NCBI GenBank assembly: GCA_950097015.1
Contig: CATNEN010000024.1
Location: 4,450,501-4,514,500, forward strand
Direction: 5' to 3'
DNA: 64,000 nucleotides
Origin: Macrostomum hystrix
Taxonomy: Eukaryota > Platyhelminthes > Macrostomidae
Positions 33,801-45,300 of the stretch are shown here, one piece after another (the first letter of the stretch is position 1; every line of letters begins with the position of its first letter). The translations under genes and the position numbers were made by a program. Under the pieces are notes generated by a model, which worked only from the letters and a program-made list of their open reading frames with translations, had not been told where the DNA came from and searched no databases.

Positions 33801-36581
33801 TTCTGCTCTGCCTATTTCGCTGACTCCTGAGCACACACGCACTCAGATACCGCACGCAGGCATACACTCACATGCACTTGCGTCACGCATACTTTCCATC
33901 CGACACACTTTGCGATACGCCATTGGCTGCAAAGGCGAAACCCAATGACAGCCTTAAGAAGTTAAGACCATGCTGTATAAAAGTCCGGTAAGAGGAATGC
34001 AGCTTCCATCTCCTTCATCTTCACCCGCTCACTTCTCTAACTTTGAGCAAAACAAGAGTGTGTACATCTGCCCTTGACTTTCTCATCGTCAGGCAGTGTA
34101 CACTCTCATTTTGCCTCCAAGCCTTTTCTACATGGCTGCGCCCCAAATGAATGTGGCCTCGCCGCGGAATCGAGCTCAGGGACATTGGTATAATACTCGT
34201 TAATCACTCTGCCACTCACCATTAAATACAGGTGTGCTACTAGTAAGCAATAGTGGAGTTAGTAATGATAATATTATAAATAGATAAAGACACGTAGCTC
34301 ATTTGTGGCAACATTTACATGCAGTAGTAGGGTAGGTAGAAATTTCGTTAGCAAAATTTTACAGCTGGTTGAATTGAAGCAATGGGGAATTAAATGTGAC
34401 ACTCGAGGCCAAAAAACTTTATTTTATAAGTACAACTTATAATAGTACTATTAAACAGTTAATAGCACTATTAGTAACTGCATGCAACCTTTATATTAAC
34501 ATAGCTGTACATCAGCAGGCCCAAATTACCTACTTAATAAAGTATGTTCTGCCATAGTCTCACCTGTCCATCGTCAGTCTGCAGCAGTTGAACAAGCACG
34601 TCGGCCACCTTGGACGCATACAATGGAACATCTTTGCATAGTTTGGGCAGGTCGCTGATGACCTGGCGCCTAACTAGAGGGTCCTCATCTTCAACAAGAT
34701 CAATCAGAGAATTATAGGCCATCTTTTGGTCATCTGGGAAGTCTTTGAATAGGCGAGCAATAAACTGTGAAGCCAGACGCTTGGCAGTTGAGTCACCCTT
34801 TGCTGCTTGCAGAATAACATTGAATAAGGCGGCATTCTAGGTGTGGGAAAATATATTAAAAAATTCAACTAGATACTTAAAGATAAACAACTTGATTACA
34901 AGTATACATATGACACACTTAGGCATAAAATATCAAAATCTCACTCATGGAAAAACCTGTTTGCTGAGAGTCAATAAATGCTTTATATAGATCAAAATAA
35001 TATAAAATAACTATAAATCATTAATATACGAATTATACAAATATTGAAAATAACAAGTTATAGATATTTCAGAAGATTTTTTGTTAAAACTGGTATATTT
35101 TTATGTTTGACAACAATTACCACTGACAAATTGATGACAACACCATTGTAAGTTCCCTGGACCCTAATCTTGCATGTCTGCACATCTTATTAGGAAACAG
35201 ACAACTAGAGGTCCATTTATTACTTGTACTCTAATTGCCAATTGGACTATACTCACTTAATTTATAGACAATCACTACTAGCCTTACTAAACATACACAA
35301 TCTATTCTTGTATTTGCTTACTTTTTGTTCTAGATATACCTGATAATGTATAGAGCAGTGCAAAAAAAGTTGCAAGGATAAACCTTTTGTCATTTTTTGT
35401 CAAACTATTTTTCAATTTTAACAAGCTAGCCACCTTACCTAAAACACTTATATCTCTATATGCTTTTGTCCTAGAACTTTTATTGGGTCCATATAAACAC
35501 TCAAATACACAAATAGTCAGTAAGGTAGGCTTTGCCATGGTAAATTCTAGTACACACAAGGGGTCCTCAGGGCGAAAGTTATGGTGCAAACAGAGGTCTT
35601 TTTAATATACTTTAGGTACACACTTTAGATAAACAAAACAAATTTTAGATTTGTGATCTTTGAGATTATATTTTTCAATTAATTAAAAATTATTTTACAT
35701 GCTTTGTCTAATCTCTTACACGAGTTTATTTTTCTAACAAACAATTGTGCCACTTGTGATTAAATCAATTGTTTATGCTTTAGCGTACCTCTTTAAACAG
35801 AGTAATGAAAAAGATGTAAAACTACTAGCAAAACTAATAAATGGGTATTTACCTAAATGTATCTTTTTGTCTATTACACACAAAAAATTCAACTTTCTAA
35901 TATACTGCTATAAACTAGTTATCATTTATGACCATACATGCGCAACACCTGGCCAACCCAGCCAAACTGACCAGGTGAAACGAGGGCCAAGCAAGGTAAG
36001 TCGCAAAAAACCAATCGACCAAGCGCAAAAAAATCAAAGGGGGACCAAGGGACAAAAAAGGAAGGCGTGAAGAAAATGAAAAAGGGGAGAGAAAAAGAGC
36101 AAATAAAGCAAACTAAGTCGTAAATTAATCAATGAAATTAACTAAGTCACAAATGAGAGCAAACTAAGTCGTAAATAGAGCAAAAACTAAGTCGCACAGC
36201 CGGCTAAGATTTGGGAGGTTGCGCATGTATGGTGTTAAATCTCTAATAATTTACTATTTGGAAAAAAACATAAAATCGCCTTAAGAATGCTAAGAAAGCA
36301 TATAATAATATTTATGTATATTTTTTTGCACAGAGTGCACAGAGTGCAGCATAGCTACAAGATGTGATTTTAGTTCGACAGCAATCAGATGTAAAATAAT
36401 CATTGGCATATGTTTTGTTTTCATATAGCTATCCTAACTAAATAGCGAAGTAGAATTCGCTGATAGGTAAATACGAAGTCTAGATTACATAGCTTACCTC
36501 GGATACTTTTCCTGTTTTCTTGTTTTCTTCTATTTTTTTCATTACATCATACAGCCTTTCAAGGCTGGAATCGGAAGTCAT
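30868..36581 (-). CDS. API5: Apoptosis inhibitor 5 (API5/AAC-11), complete, six exons
   Basis: Nuclear HEAT/ARM-repeat protein linked to apoptosis suppression and RNA-associated complexes. Exons: 36581-36498 (MTSDSSLERLYDVMKKIEEN), 34836-34564 (NAALFNVILQAAKG to VLVQLLQTDDGQ), 33652-33239 (ELALANQALVHVIG to QALPLLS), 32097-31956, 31845-31593 and 31273-30868. They sum to 1,572 nt or 523 aa, essentially the human length (524), and all joins keep phase. Matching landmarks: AKRLASQFI, QLLQTDD, TLTGRQRLLDTV (human TVSGRQQLVELV), ECLLFALHQ (ECLLYSFHQ) and ALMKDLFRNPPTYKAELTLS (VLIKDLFHIPPSYKSTVTLS). The C-terminus is a long Gly/Arg-rich tail ending GGGFRRW, more glycine-rich than in vertebrates. 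Introns hold two minisatellites, a SINE and a hAT-like MITE. Confidence 0.95.
31283..31553. repeat. 30-bp minisatellite filling API5 intron 5
   Basis: Nine copies of GATATGATTGACAGCTCTGT plus AATCAGAATC. The array occupies most of the intron between exons 5 and 6 and starts within about 10 bp of the acceptor (minus strand). Confidence 0.95.
32155..33180. repeat. 20-bp minisatellite, API5 intron 3
   Basis: About 50 copies of TCTGTCAGTTTATCTACTAG with CTCTACTAG, CTCTACATG and CTATAAATC variants. The right quarter is more degenerate. Confidence 0.95.
34040..34235 (-). mobile_element. tRNA-type SINE, best copy of a local family
   Basis: Read on the minus strand: a tRNA-like head (GTGGCAGAGTGATTAACGAG, then GAGCTCGATTCC resembling a B box), then a body with GGGGCGCAGCCATGTAGAAA and CTGCCTGACGATGAGAAAGT. 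Related fragments lie at 20530, 21070 and 22565. Confidence 0.55.
35933..36231 (+). mobile_element. hAT-like MITE, copy 1, in API5 intron 1
   Basis: 14-bp TIRs CATACATGCGCAAC ... GTTGCGCATGTATG. The interior has repeated AACTAAGTCG(C/T)A motifs and a G-rich GAGAGAAAAAGAG stretch. It is homologous to 48349-48629 and, inverted, to 49617-49878. No matching 8-bp target duplication flanks this copy. Confidence 0.8.
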
Positions 36582-36589
36582 GGTGAGGC

Positions 36590-36934
36590 TGAGAACACAA
36601 TAAAGCTGGAAATAATAATTTAGAGTGGATTTAGCTCTGTATGCAAGTTTCTAGCTAAGCAACTCCGTCAATATTGGTTAAAAAATATATAAGGTAAGTT
36701 ATTTGAACAATAAGGTAAGTTAATTTGAACAATAAGGTAAGTTATTTGAACGTATTTTCATTTTTTGAATTTTTCAAGCACACTGAAAAAGTTTAAACTA
36801 ACATGTACAATGTTTTTATTGTAAATAATACACGATTTTTGCTTTATTATGACAAAATAATGTTTGTATTTTTTATTTTTAAAAAAGCTAATGAATTTGG
36901 TATCACGAATATAGAGCCATATATATACTTTCAA
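36590..36934. other. API5 upstream region
   Basis: AT-rich, with a short direct repeat AATAAGGTAAGTTA(A)TTTGAAC (36690-36750). It presumably includes the API5 promoter. No gene seen. Confidence 0.4.
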
Positions 36935-37073
36935 CCTGACAGCAATGGGTGGTTGTCTGGAATTGAGATTTCAGTTAATGGCCAAATTGACACTCGCGCG
37001 CTACGCACGCTCGTGTCTATGGCCATTAACTGAAATCTCAATTCCAGACGACATCATTGTCCAAATTGTCAGC
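36935..37073. repeat. Long hairpin (foldback) with 30-bp perfect arms
   Basis: 36955-36984 is the perfect reverse complement of 37020-37049 (core AATTGAGATTTCAGTTAATG). The 35-bp loop has its own inner GACAC/GTGTC stem. Imperfect pairing extends out to CTGACA (36937) and TGTCAG (37067). Confidence 0.85.
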
Positions 37074-37319
37074 TAGGGGTTAGAAATTAAAGTGGGTGGG
37101 GGATGGAAATGGGGGTGTGGGGGCGAAGCCCCCACATCTTAATATCTGCCACGTCTATGGGAAATCCCAAGGGTTAGAAAAAATCTGTTAGTTCAGTTCC
37201 AGACAACGGCAGAACACACGAAATCATAGAGAATGATATGTCTATGGTCAAGACGACGGAGTTTTAAAGAGTCGCTGTTCATCGGGCGAGTAGAATCAAT
37301 TTCATAGAGTCGCGATAGA

Positions 37320-38258
37320 ATGGAAGGCATTCATTTTCCAATCAATTGGTGCAATCTGCCTATCGACGAATTAGGCAATGTCGACTCGTTCGAACTGAAC
37401 TTTATTTCCGAGACTTCAAATATCGACCGACGCGACGACGAATTTGCAGCGTTCCTTGAATATATTCAAAGTGATCGTTCTAACGATGAACTGCCGTGCC
37501 TAGATGGCGAGCAACTTGATGTTAGCGAGATGGATCGAGTAGAAATTGAAAGCCTACCTGCCGAAACAAGGAAGCAGATGTATATTCACGGGGAACGCTT
37601 CCTTAATCTCCTCGCGAGTGAGAAACTACGAGACGTTTCAGAAGTGCCGGCCGAAACCCTCAATCAGTACTTAAGGTACTTCTACTTTAAATTGAAGCGG
37701 CAGGATGGAAAGTCATATTCGCCTGCTTCTCTAGTCTGCATTAGGGCAGGAATACAGAGGTACCTGCGTGTAATTCGAAAATTGAAAGTAAACATCATCA
37801 CCGGTGTAGAGTTCCAGCAAGCGAACGATATGCTTCGAGTGCAGGTAAGAAAGTTTCACCAAGAAGGCGACGTCCAGCAGTATGAGCCGATCGAAGAGGG
37901 CGACATGACGAAGCTGGCAGATTACTTTCGAGACGGAAGCGCTAAAGCCGAGCAGGATAGGTTCTTGTTCTATATTCTGTACAGTCTCGGTGAGCGGCGT
38001 GACCGTTCCCTACAGAAGAAGAGTACATCGGTTTCTTCTGCTCTTCAGTTGCGCTCTGATGAGGATGCTGTCGCCATCCCTGCTTCCGGTTCGGCTGTTG
38101 CTGAACAAGACGAGTCCGTCGCCATCCCTGCTCCTGACTCGGATGCCACTATCTCCATCCAATCAGGCCTGTGCTTTACCGGCTTAAATAGTCACGACAA
38201 CTCTGTGACTAAGTTCAGTTTCAATGGATGCACGTTTAATCAGTGCAAGTTTAACTAA
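37320..38258 (+). mobile_element. Crypton-type tyrosine recombinase-like ORF lacking the catalytic domain
   Basis: 312-codon intact ORF. Residues about 80-150 (LPAETRKQMYIHGERFLNLL, then NQYLRYFYFKLKRQDGKSYS and SLVCIRAGIQRYL) resemble the N-terminal DNA-binding (SAM-like) domain of the DUF3504/Crypton-derived recombinases related to KIAA1958 and ZMYM proteins. The frame reaches FLFYILYSLGERRDRSLQ, where family members continue into the catalytic core. Here a Ser/Ala-rich linker follows, and the ORF ends FSFNGCTFNQCKFN, a tail resembling the family C-terminus. The R...HxxR...Y core is therefore missing. A short inverted repeat, CATTGTCCAAA (37055) and TTTTGGACAATG (38431), may mark element ends. 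It could be a non-autonomous element or a domesticated DNA-binding protein. Confidence 0.65.
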
Positions 38259-39229
38259 TCTATATACTAAAAATGAAAACTATCTATATTTTTACTAAAA
38301 CTAAAACTTGTTTGTCATTTGTTAAGTTTAAACTATACGCGTTAACTTAAAAAAATTATTCTAAAAATTCCAAACAATGACCGGTCATTGTATGAATGTC
38401 ATTGCCTTGAATTTAATTACCATAGACATTTTGGACAATGAACAGTCTGAAGCTCACTGCTGCACTGAACTACACTCACTATGCAAGTTATAAGATAGCA
38501 TTCAGTTATCTTCTGAATAGACAAGTGACACTATATTTTTAACTACTAGTATTGAGCGTTGTGATTATGTGCTGTGATTAAAATAATATTTTCCTGAATT
38601 CATCACACCGGGTGTTTTCCTGTCTTTGCAAATATATATTAATCAACAGTAAATTACGTTTTAATAGCAATAGCCCTACCATCCACAAATTAAATATAAT
38701 TCTATATACACCCAGTTACGTTACAGACGTTAACATCTGTAACAGACGTTCTCACCCCCTAACGTGTAACAAACGTTACAGACAGAACACAACCAAGTTA
38801 GGATATTACTTTCTGCTTTCTTTTCCGTACAACGCATTGTTATAATCCTTATCGAGAAAGCAACGCGTGATATGTTAAGAAAGACTACTAGGTGAAATGC
38901 ACAGGAAATAAAACCGTTATTTAAACTCTATATAATACAACGTTGCCTTGTACAAACTGTTCTACAAACTTGACTCAGAAAAGGCTCTAACTCACTTTGT
39001 TCATGAAGGCCAATTTGCTATTCAAAACTGTACATAAAGATCTCACGGACAGCAGAAGAATGGGCCCGACCAAACGGGTTAAATACCAAATATAGGAGAA
39101 AGCTATTTTACTTTAATCTATGATTCACCCTAATCACAAATTGAAACAAAAGTAATAAAAAATAAGTAACAATAATAAAAGGCGAAATAATTTGAATCCA
39201 TCAGAACATTAAGCGAACAGACCAACCAT
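38259..39229. other. AT-rich spacer between the Crypton-like ORF and RPL23A
   Basis: Contains clustered AACGTTACAGACG-type direct and inverted repeats at about 38712-38785. No gene seen. Confidence 0.4.
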
Positions 39230-39235
39230 TTTATT
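39230..39235 (-). promoter_or_regulatory. Polyadenylation signal of RPL23A
   Basis: AATAAA on the minus strand, 78 bp beyond the TAA. Confidence 0.6.
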
Positions 39236-39312
39236 ATGTCACACTTAAAAATCTATCTCAGCTAGTTTCCGTTAAGCACATCATCATAAACAGTGAATCG
39301 AAACCCAAGCAG

Positions 39313-42300
39313 TTAGATAATGCCGATCTTGTTGGCCACATCTAGCGCGTCATGGTCGGCGCTGAGCTTGACGTAGGCCTTCTTTAGACCGTCTGGCCTA
39401 ATCAGGGTATTAACCTTGCTAGCCTGAATGTCGTACAGCTTTTTCACCGACATCTTGATCAACGGCTTGCTCGCTCGTTTATCAACAATGAAGACCAGTG
39501 TGTTCTGCTCTTCAATCTTCTTCATAGCAGACTCGGTGGTCAGAGGGTACTGCATGATCTTGAATGCGTCCAATGGATTCCTGCGCGGGATTGAGCGGCG
39601 GGCATACTTCGGCGCGCGAGGCGGCCTGTAGGTTTCCGGGCGCTTAAAGCGAGGAGTTGATCTGATCTTGCGCTTTCGCAGCTGTGTGGTGCCCTTCAGC
39701 TGCTGGGTCTTGGCCTTGAGCGCCTTGGCAACTGTTAGAAAGAAAGTAGTGACAAATGATAAATTCATGAACGATGAAAAAATGATAATTCTAATTAAAG
39801 TATTCCCTGCTCATCTAAGAATTTTTTATCAATTCCCCCAGTTTTAAGAAGCAGAGCTAAAAAGACGAAAGTTTTATAGATACATTGTACACCAAATAGT
39901 CTAACTTAAGGTAAGTTAAAGCTGATAGTGCTAATAGTACTAAAAAATTACTAGAAATAGATTATAGATAGGATCAAGAGGATGGATAAGCCAATGGAGT
40001 GAATGAAGGAAGGATTAAGTGGTAATAGTGATAATAGATGATAATAAATATCAATAAAAGATTAAAAAAGTAAGACAAAAGCATAATAAAGCTAATTAAA
40101 TTAATTACCCCTGAACTATACAAACACCAGCATAGAAAAAAAGCACTGAAGCTGAAACAAATGTTAAAGAAAGTATATTTTTGTGCATAATCTCTCAACT
40201 CATGTATGGGTTGCCTAACAGACATATTTCACCTTAGACAAAATTAAAAAAGTACAAACACTTGGGCCTATGAAGTGCATGTCAGACTCTGAAAAACAAA
40301 CTCAGCTTAAAAACATGACTAAAATTTTGCCAAAGATTTGCTACTCAAAAAAGTTTAAAAGTATGCTTTAATGGGTTTTGGGGTGCTTCTTATGAAAGTA
40401 TTTCATAATTATTTTATCTATTTTATGCCTGCAACACAATGCAGATTCAAGTATTTCACCAGATTATGTTACAAAATGCTTGATGCATGTTCAACATACA
40501 AGTTAACACATTAGACACAATATTACTTAAGTACTTTTCCCCCATTCCTTTTAAACTTTGCTTTCTTTGTTCATTTGCTTAACTTTTGTCATACCATTGA
40601 TGATAAACATTTGGGTGCTGTGACCTTATACTTGACCTCTTTGACATATATTTTGACACATGTCCTAGCTACAAGGTTACACCTGAGAAACACAAATAGG
40701 TCAAGTAACTTTTAAGATATTATCATTTGAAGTGTGCTCTCTCTGCTTATTTGCTTTTTTGCACATTCTAAAACTTTCTTTAGTAGTAAATTAAAAAAAT
40801 AATCTCCCATATTTTTAAGGCAGAGCTTATTCCCATGGTCCCGTGCCGATAATTTCAATTTTATCCACATGGATCTGTGCCAATTATTTTCTGCTTATCC
40901 ACACAGCAGCTTGTATGTATAGGTCTAAAACTAAGAAAATTGTCCAGCAAAAGCATTGGGACACTGTTTTAACTCTCAATAATTTAACGCCTAAGTCCAA
41001 AGGACACACAATTGTAAAGATTCTTAGAGGAAAGCACAGAACTAGTTAACATGCTTTCGTTGAGTTTCTGAAACCTTATTTTTGTAAGGTAACAAGTCAG
41101 TAGTATCATTTGCGCATGTATGTGGAATGTTTATCATTTCTGTGGAATACAAATTTCAGCGCGATTCTTTATGCAATTGTTAGCAATGATACATATCATT
41201 CGAAATTAATGCTAATTTGAAATTTAATGTGTGCATTGCTCATAATTAAAAGAGGCCCTACTACAGGTACTGCAGGTTCTGGAAAACATGTATGGCCATT
41301 TGTATATAGCACATGATTATTGCTACACAGTTCTAGTAAAATGTGCTTAAAGTTCTTAAAGTTACAGGCAAAACAAGCTGCCGTGTGGATAAGGCAGAGA
41401 ATTATCGGCACAGATCTGTGTGGATAAAATTGAAATTAACGGCATGGCATAAATAAAGAAATATATGAGATAGGGCACCGATTGTATATTTCTTAGAAGT
41501 CAAATTCCCGCGAAAACTTAATATTTTGTTTAACTTTGCGTAAAATTGTTTTAATGCACCAATTTGTTTTAAAAGCACCTTTTGTTTAAATGCACCGAAT
41601 AATTATTGTTTGAATGAAGTCGCGGAATGATAGGAGAATTTACTATAAATACACGAGAGAAAACAGGGAGACAGACAACGTGTTAACGTGTTGTATGCAC
41701 ATACGTTCTGATAAAGAAAGCTTGAATCTTTAAGTGTTCGTGTTAAAGAGTTATTTGAAGAGACATTGCGAAAGGAGAGTAATAAGAGTGAAAGATAGCT
41801 GTAACTCTAGATCCATTGGAAAGCCCTATGAAACGGACTGAAGATTGAAATTGAAGACTGAACTGAAGATTGAATTGAAGGTTAACTGAATGATAATTGA
41901 AGACGGATAAAGACGGATAAAGACGGATAAAGACTGATAAAGACTGATAAAGACAGATAAAGATTGATACAAAGTACTTATAGAAATAATACAGTAAAGT
42001 TATAAGCAGAAGGGAATATAGAAGAGATACCGGCCATACTGAAAGTATAACGCTACCATATTGAAAGTATAACGCTACCATATTTGAATACATAAACGCT
42101 ACCAATTTGAATTGAGATAAAGCGAATAATTAAAAGACATTCATAAGATTGACAAAAGTATAAAAGGCCTGTAACAACTTTGGTAACAGCAGTAGAATTA
42201 ATTTAGCCCTACAACAACTTTGGTGACATTGTTAGGAGTAATATCGAATATAGACAGAGGCCTACGACAACTTTGGTGGCAGCGGTAAAGGATCTAGAAA

Positions 42301-45300
42301 CAGCGCAAATTATCAGACTTCACAAGCATGTTACTCCTAGTCGTGATTATGATGGTCATGGTGAACCAACAGCCAGCTCATCCCTCATTGTTTGAAGGAC
42401 AGCAGGCAAATGAGAAGAGATCAGCTGGAAGAGGAAGAAGGAATCATGAGACCATAACGAAGGACAACTTCCACATGTTTAACAGGTGCTACCTGTGTGG
42501 CACACCCGGAACATCAACAGAACTAAGAAGCAGAACTAGCGAAGAACAGAAGGACAAAAGACCAGGTTATCATGTGTGCAGAGTCGTCCTGAGACGCTCC
42601 GAGAATAAATGAAGGTTCCCGATAAGAACTCTGAAGGACGAAACTGAATCTGTAAATAGTGTATAAAAATGCTTTGTATATAAATTGCGTAAAAAGACAA
42701 TAAAAATAATAAAAAGAAATACGAAAAAATAAGGTGCCTGATTGGGAGAACAAATACATCACAGAAACACAAACACACACACATACACATACTCGTATGC
42801 AGTGATGCAGTAAAAGTGAGCAATTGAAAGTGAAAAAGTGGAATAATCACTTGACTTTGAGAAAGAATTGAGAATTGATGAGAAGAGTTGCGAGAAGTTG
42901 TGCAGGAGGTACGCTTAATTGGCCAGCCAGATGGTCTGACCCAGCTACCGAATGCAAAGAAGTAAAAAATTGGAATGTCAATTGTGCTGTCTAGCCTCAT
43001 TGAAGGCTCAAGCCAAAAGAGAACATTTCCAAGAAGAAAGTGGAGAGAGAAGAGATCAACAGTGGAGACAGTTAATCTAGTCTGCTCCTGAGATCTAGAG
43101 ATTCCCCAAAAGTTGAGAAAATGAGAGAAGAAGAAATTTCGAGAAGAATCACTGTTATGTGATAGCTATCCAAATTCATTCGTTTAAGGAATCAAGCTAT
43201 TAAGCACGTCAGATTCCCAAGGGTGATGGATATGCTGGAATTTAAAAGAGAGAAATTGAAGGAGAAAGAGTAGGAGAGAAATTAATTGTGCATAGAAATA
43301 ACATCACACCAGTTCCAAACACACAGATCACATAGCAATCCGCAGAACAAACAAGAAAGGGAGGTCACAAAACTAGCCACACTACACGGTCAAAAGTTAA
43401 GGGAGGTCAGGCCACCTCAAATAAAAAGAAACAGAATGTAATTGTCATTAACGAAGAAGAAGACGAATCCGAAGAAGAAGACAGAATTAGATGGAGAGTT
43501 AACATGCCAAATGAAGAATCCGAAGACGAAATGTATGCAGAACAAGAAGCATTCCATGACAATGAAAGCGAAAGGCAAGAAGAATCGAATGAGTCAGAAC
43601 AAGAAGGAACAGACAGCGAAATGGACAAGACTGAGGAAATGAACATGAATGAGTCAGAGATTGAACGTGAAGAAGAAAGAAATGTACAGGCAGAAGAAAC
43701 ACACGAATATAATCTGAGATCACGAGGCGAGCGCGTGCAGCCAACGGACACAGCAGAGCCTACCCCAGGCAGGGGAAGATTGCGTCATACCCAGCCAGTC
43801 ACACACGGATTTGTGCCCCGCGAGAGGTATAGGCACCTAAATTGAGAACAATAGAGAACAATGGGAGCCAAGTTAACACAGATTTGCATTAAAGCCAATG
43901 TTAATTGATTAAGATTTCAAGTAAGAAAAATTAAAAAAGTAAATAAATTGTGATCTGAAAATGATATTGAAAAAGTAAAAACACCAATGTATTCGGGAGA
44001 TTGAGATCTTGAAAAAGAATCTAAACATGAAAATGTAAGTGTAAATGATAAAGTCAGAAAGTGAAATTAAATAAGTGTGATCTATGACTCGGCTGAGTAA
44101 AGGTGTCAAAAGTGGCCCTCAGATCCCTGGGGAGCCCGAACACAATGATGCGGTCCAGTTTTAATTCTATATCCTCAGACCCCCTGGGCCCGCTGGAGAA
44201 AATTCTTCAAGGCGAGCTAAGAGAGCGAGACTTGCGCACGTAAATTGCATTAATAAGACAAACAAAATGGATTGCGATCTAGACACGTTTCTAGAAGAAT
44301 TGTTGAACGAGGGTAATCCAGCCCAGGAAAACATGGAGCCAGCCGCACCTGAACGAGTCAGCACCCGACCAAAGCTGCCAATAGCGACTAACATGACAAC
44401 GAAAAGGGCACGCACGCCATCTCCAGTAGAGGTAAAACAAGCGAGATTGACCCCGGCGTCAAGCGCTGGTCGACAGCTAAAATCGGTGGTTCACGTTAGT
44501 ACGACTGGCGGCCCGGCGCGTTCGGCGGAAGCTGTTCATCATCGGCACTCGGCTGGGCCAGCAAAGCAACTAAGGCCAGCACCACAAGAATCCCGGGCTC
44601 GGAGAGAGAGCCGCAGCCGACACCACCGCCACAGCCAATAGTGCTGCCGCAGCCGATACTGCCGCCAAAGCCGACACCACCACAGCCAATAGTGCCGCCG
44701 CAGCCGATATCACCGCCGAAGCCGACGCCGCTACAGCAACAGCATGCACCAACCCCGCAGACGACCAGAGAGAGAGAGGAGGAGCAGCGCGAAATGCTAG
44801 TGCACGAGCTGCGCCAGTACATGGAGCGTGTTGCCTACCACACGTATGAACTATCGTACCCCCAGAGAACTCAAATCTGGAAAAGCATGACATCGCTGAA
44901 GAATATGTCACAAGAACAGGCAGTCAACATCTTGAAGGAGGTAGCGCAATGCATGCACAACGGCGCAGCAACCAGCGAGGTAACCATGCACCGCAAGGTG
45001 CTGACCATGGAGTTCCGTTGGGCGTTCCGCCAGATCCGCTGGCCCTATTACAAAGCGCTGCCGGCCCCCTGTGACTTCTAGTGGAGCTAAGGACATTCAT
45101 TTACTTTCTTATTTGGTGAAGGGTATATTTGTTGTCTATTTTCCTAGTTTACATAGAATAGTATGTTTTGTTATTTTAGGAATCTTATGCCTATAGTTTT
45201 ATTTTTCTGCTCATTTTATTATTTTGCTTAAAGTGTATACAGTACTCTTGTTATATGCCACTTTCTTTTATGTGTGATGCTTTTATGTGCTATATTCTCA

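Noticed and set aside
44641-45081. Envelope-type protein in the post-pol position
   Set aside because: No signal peptide, transmembrane segment, cleavage site or cysteine pattern; proline-rich with a soluble helical end.
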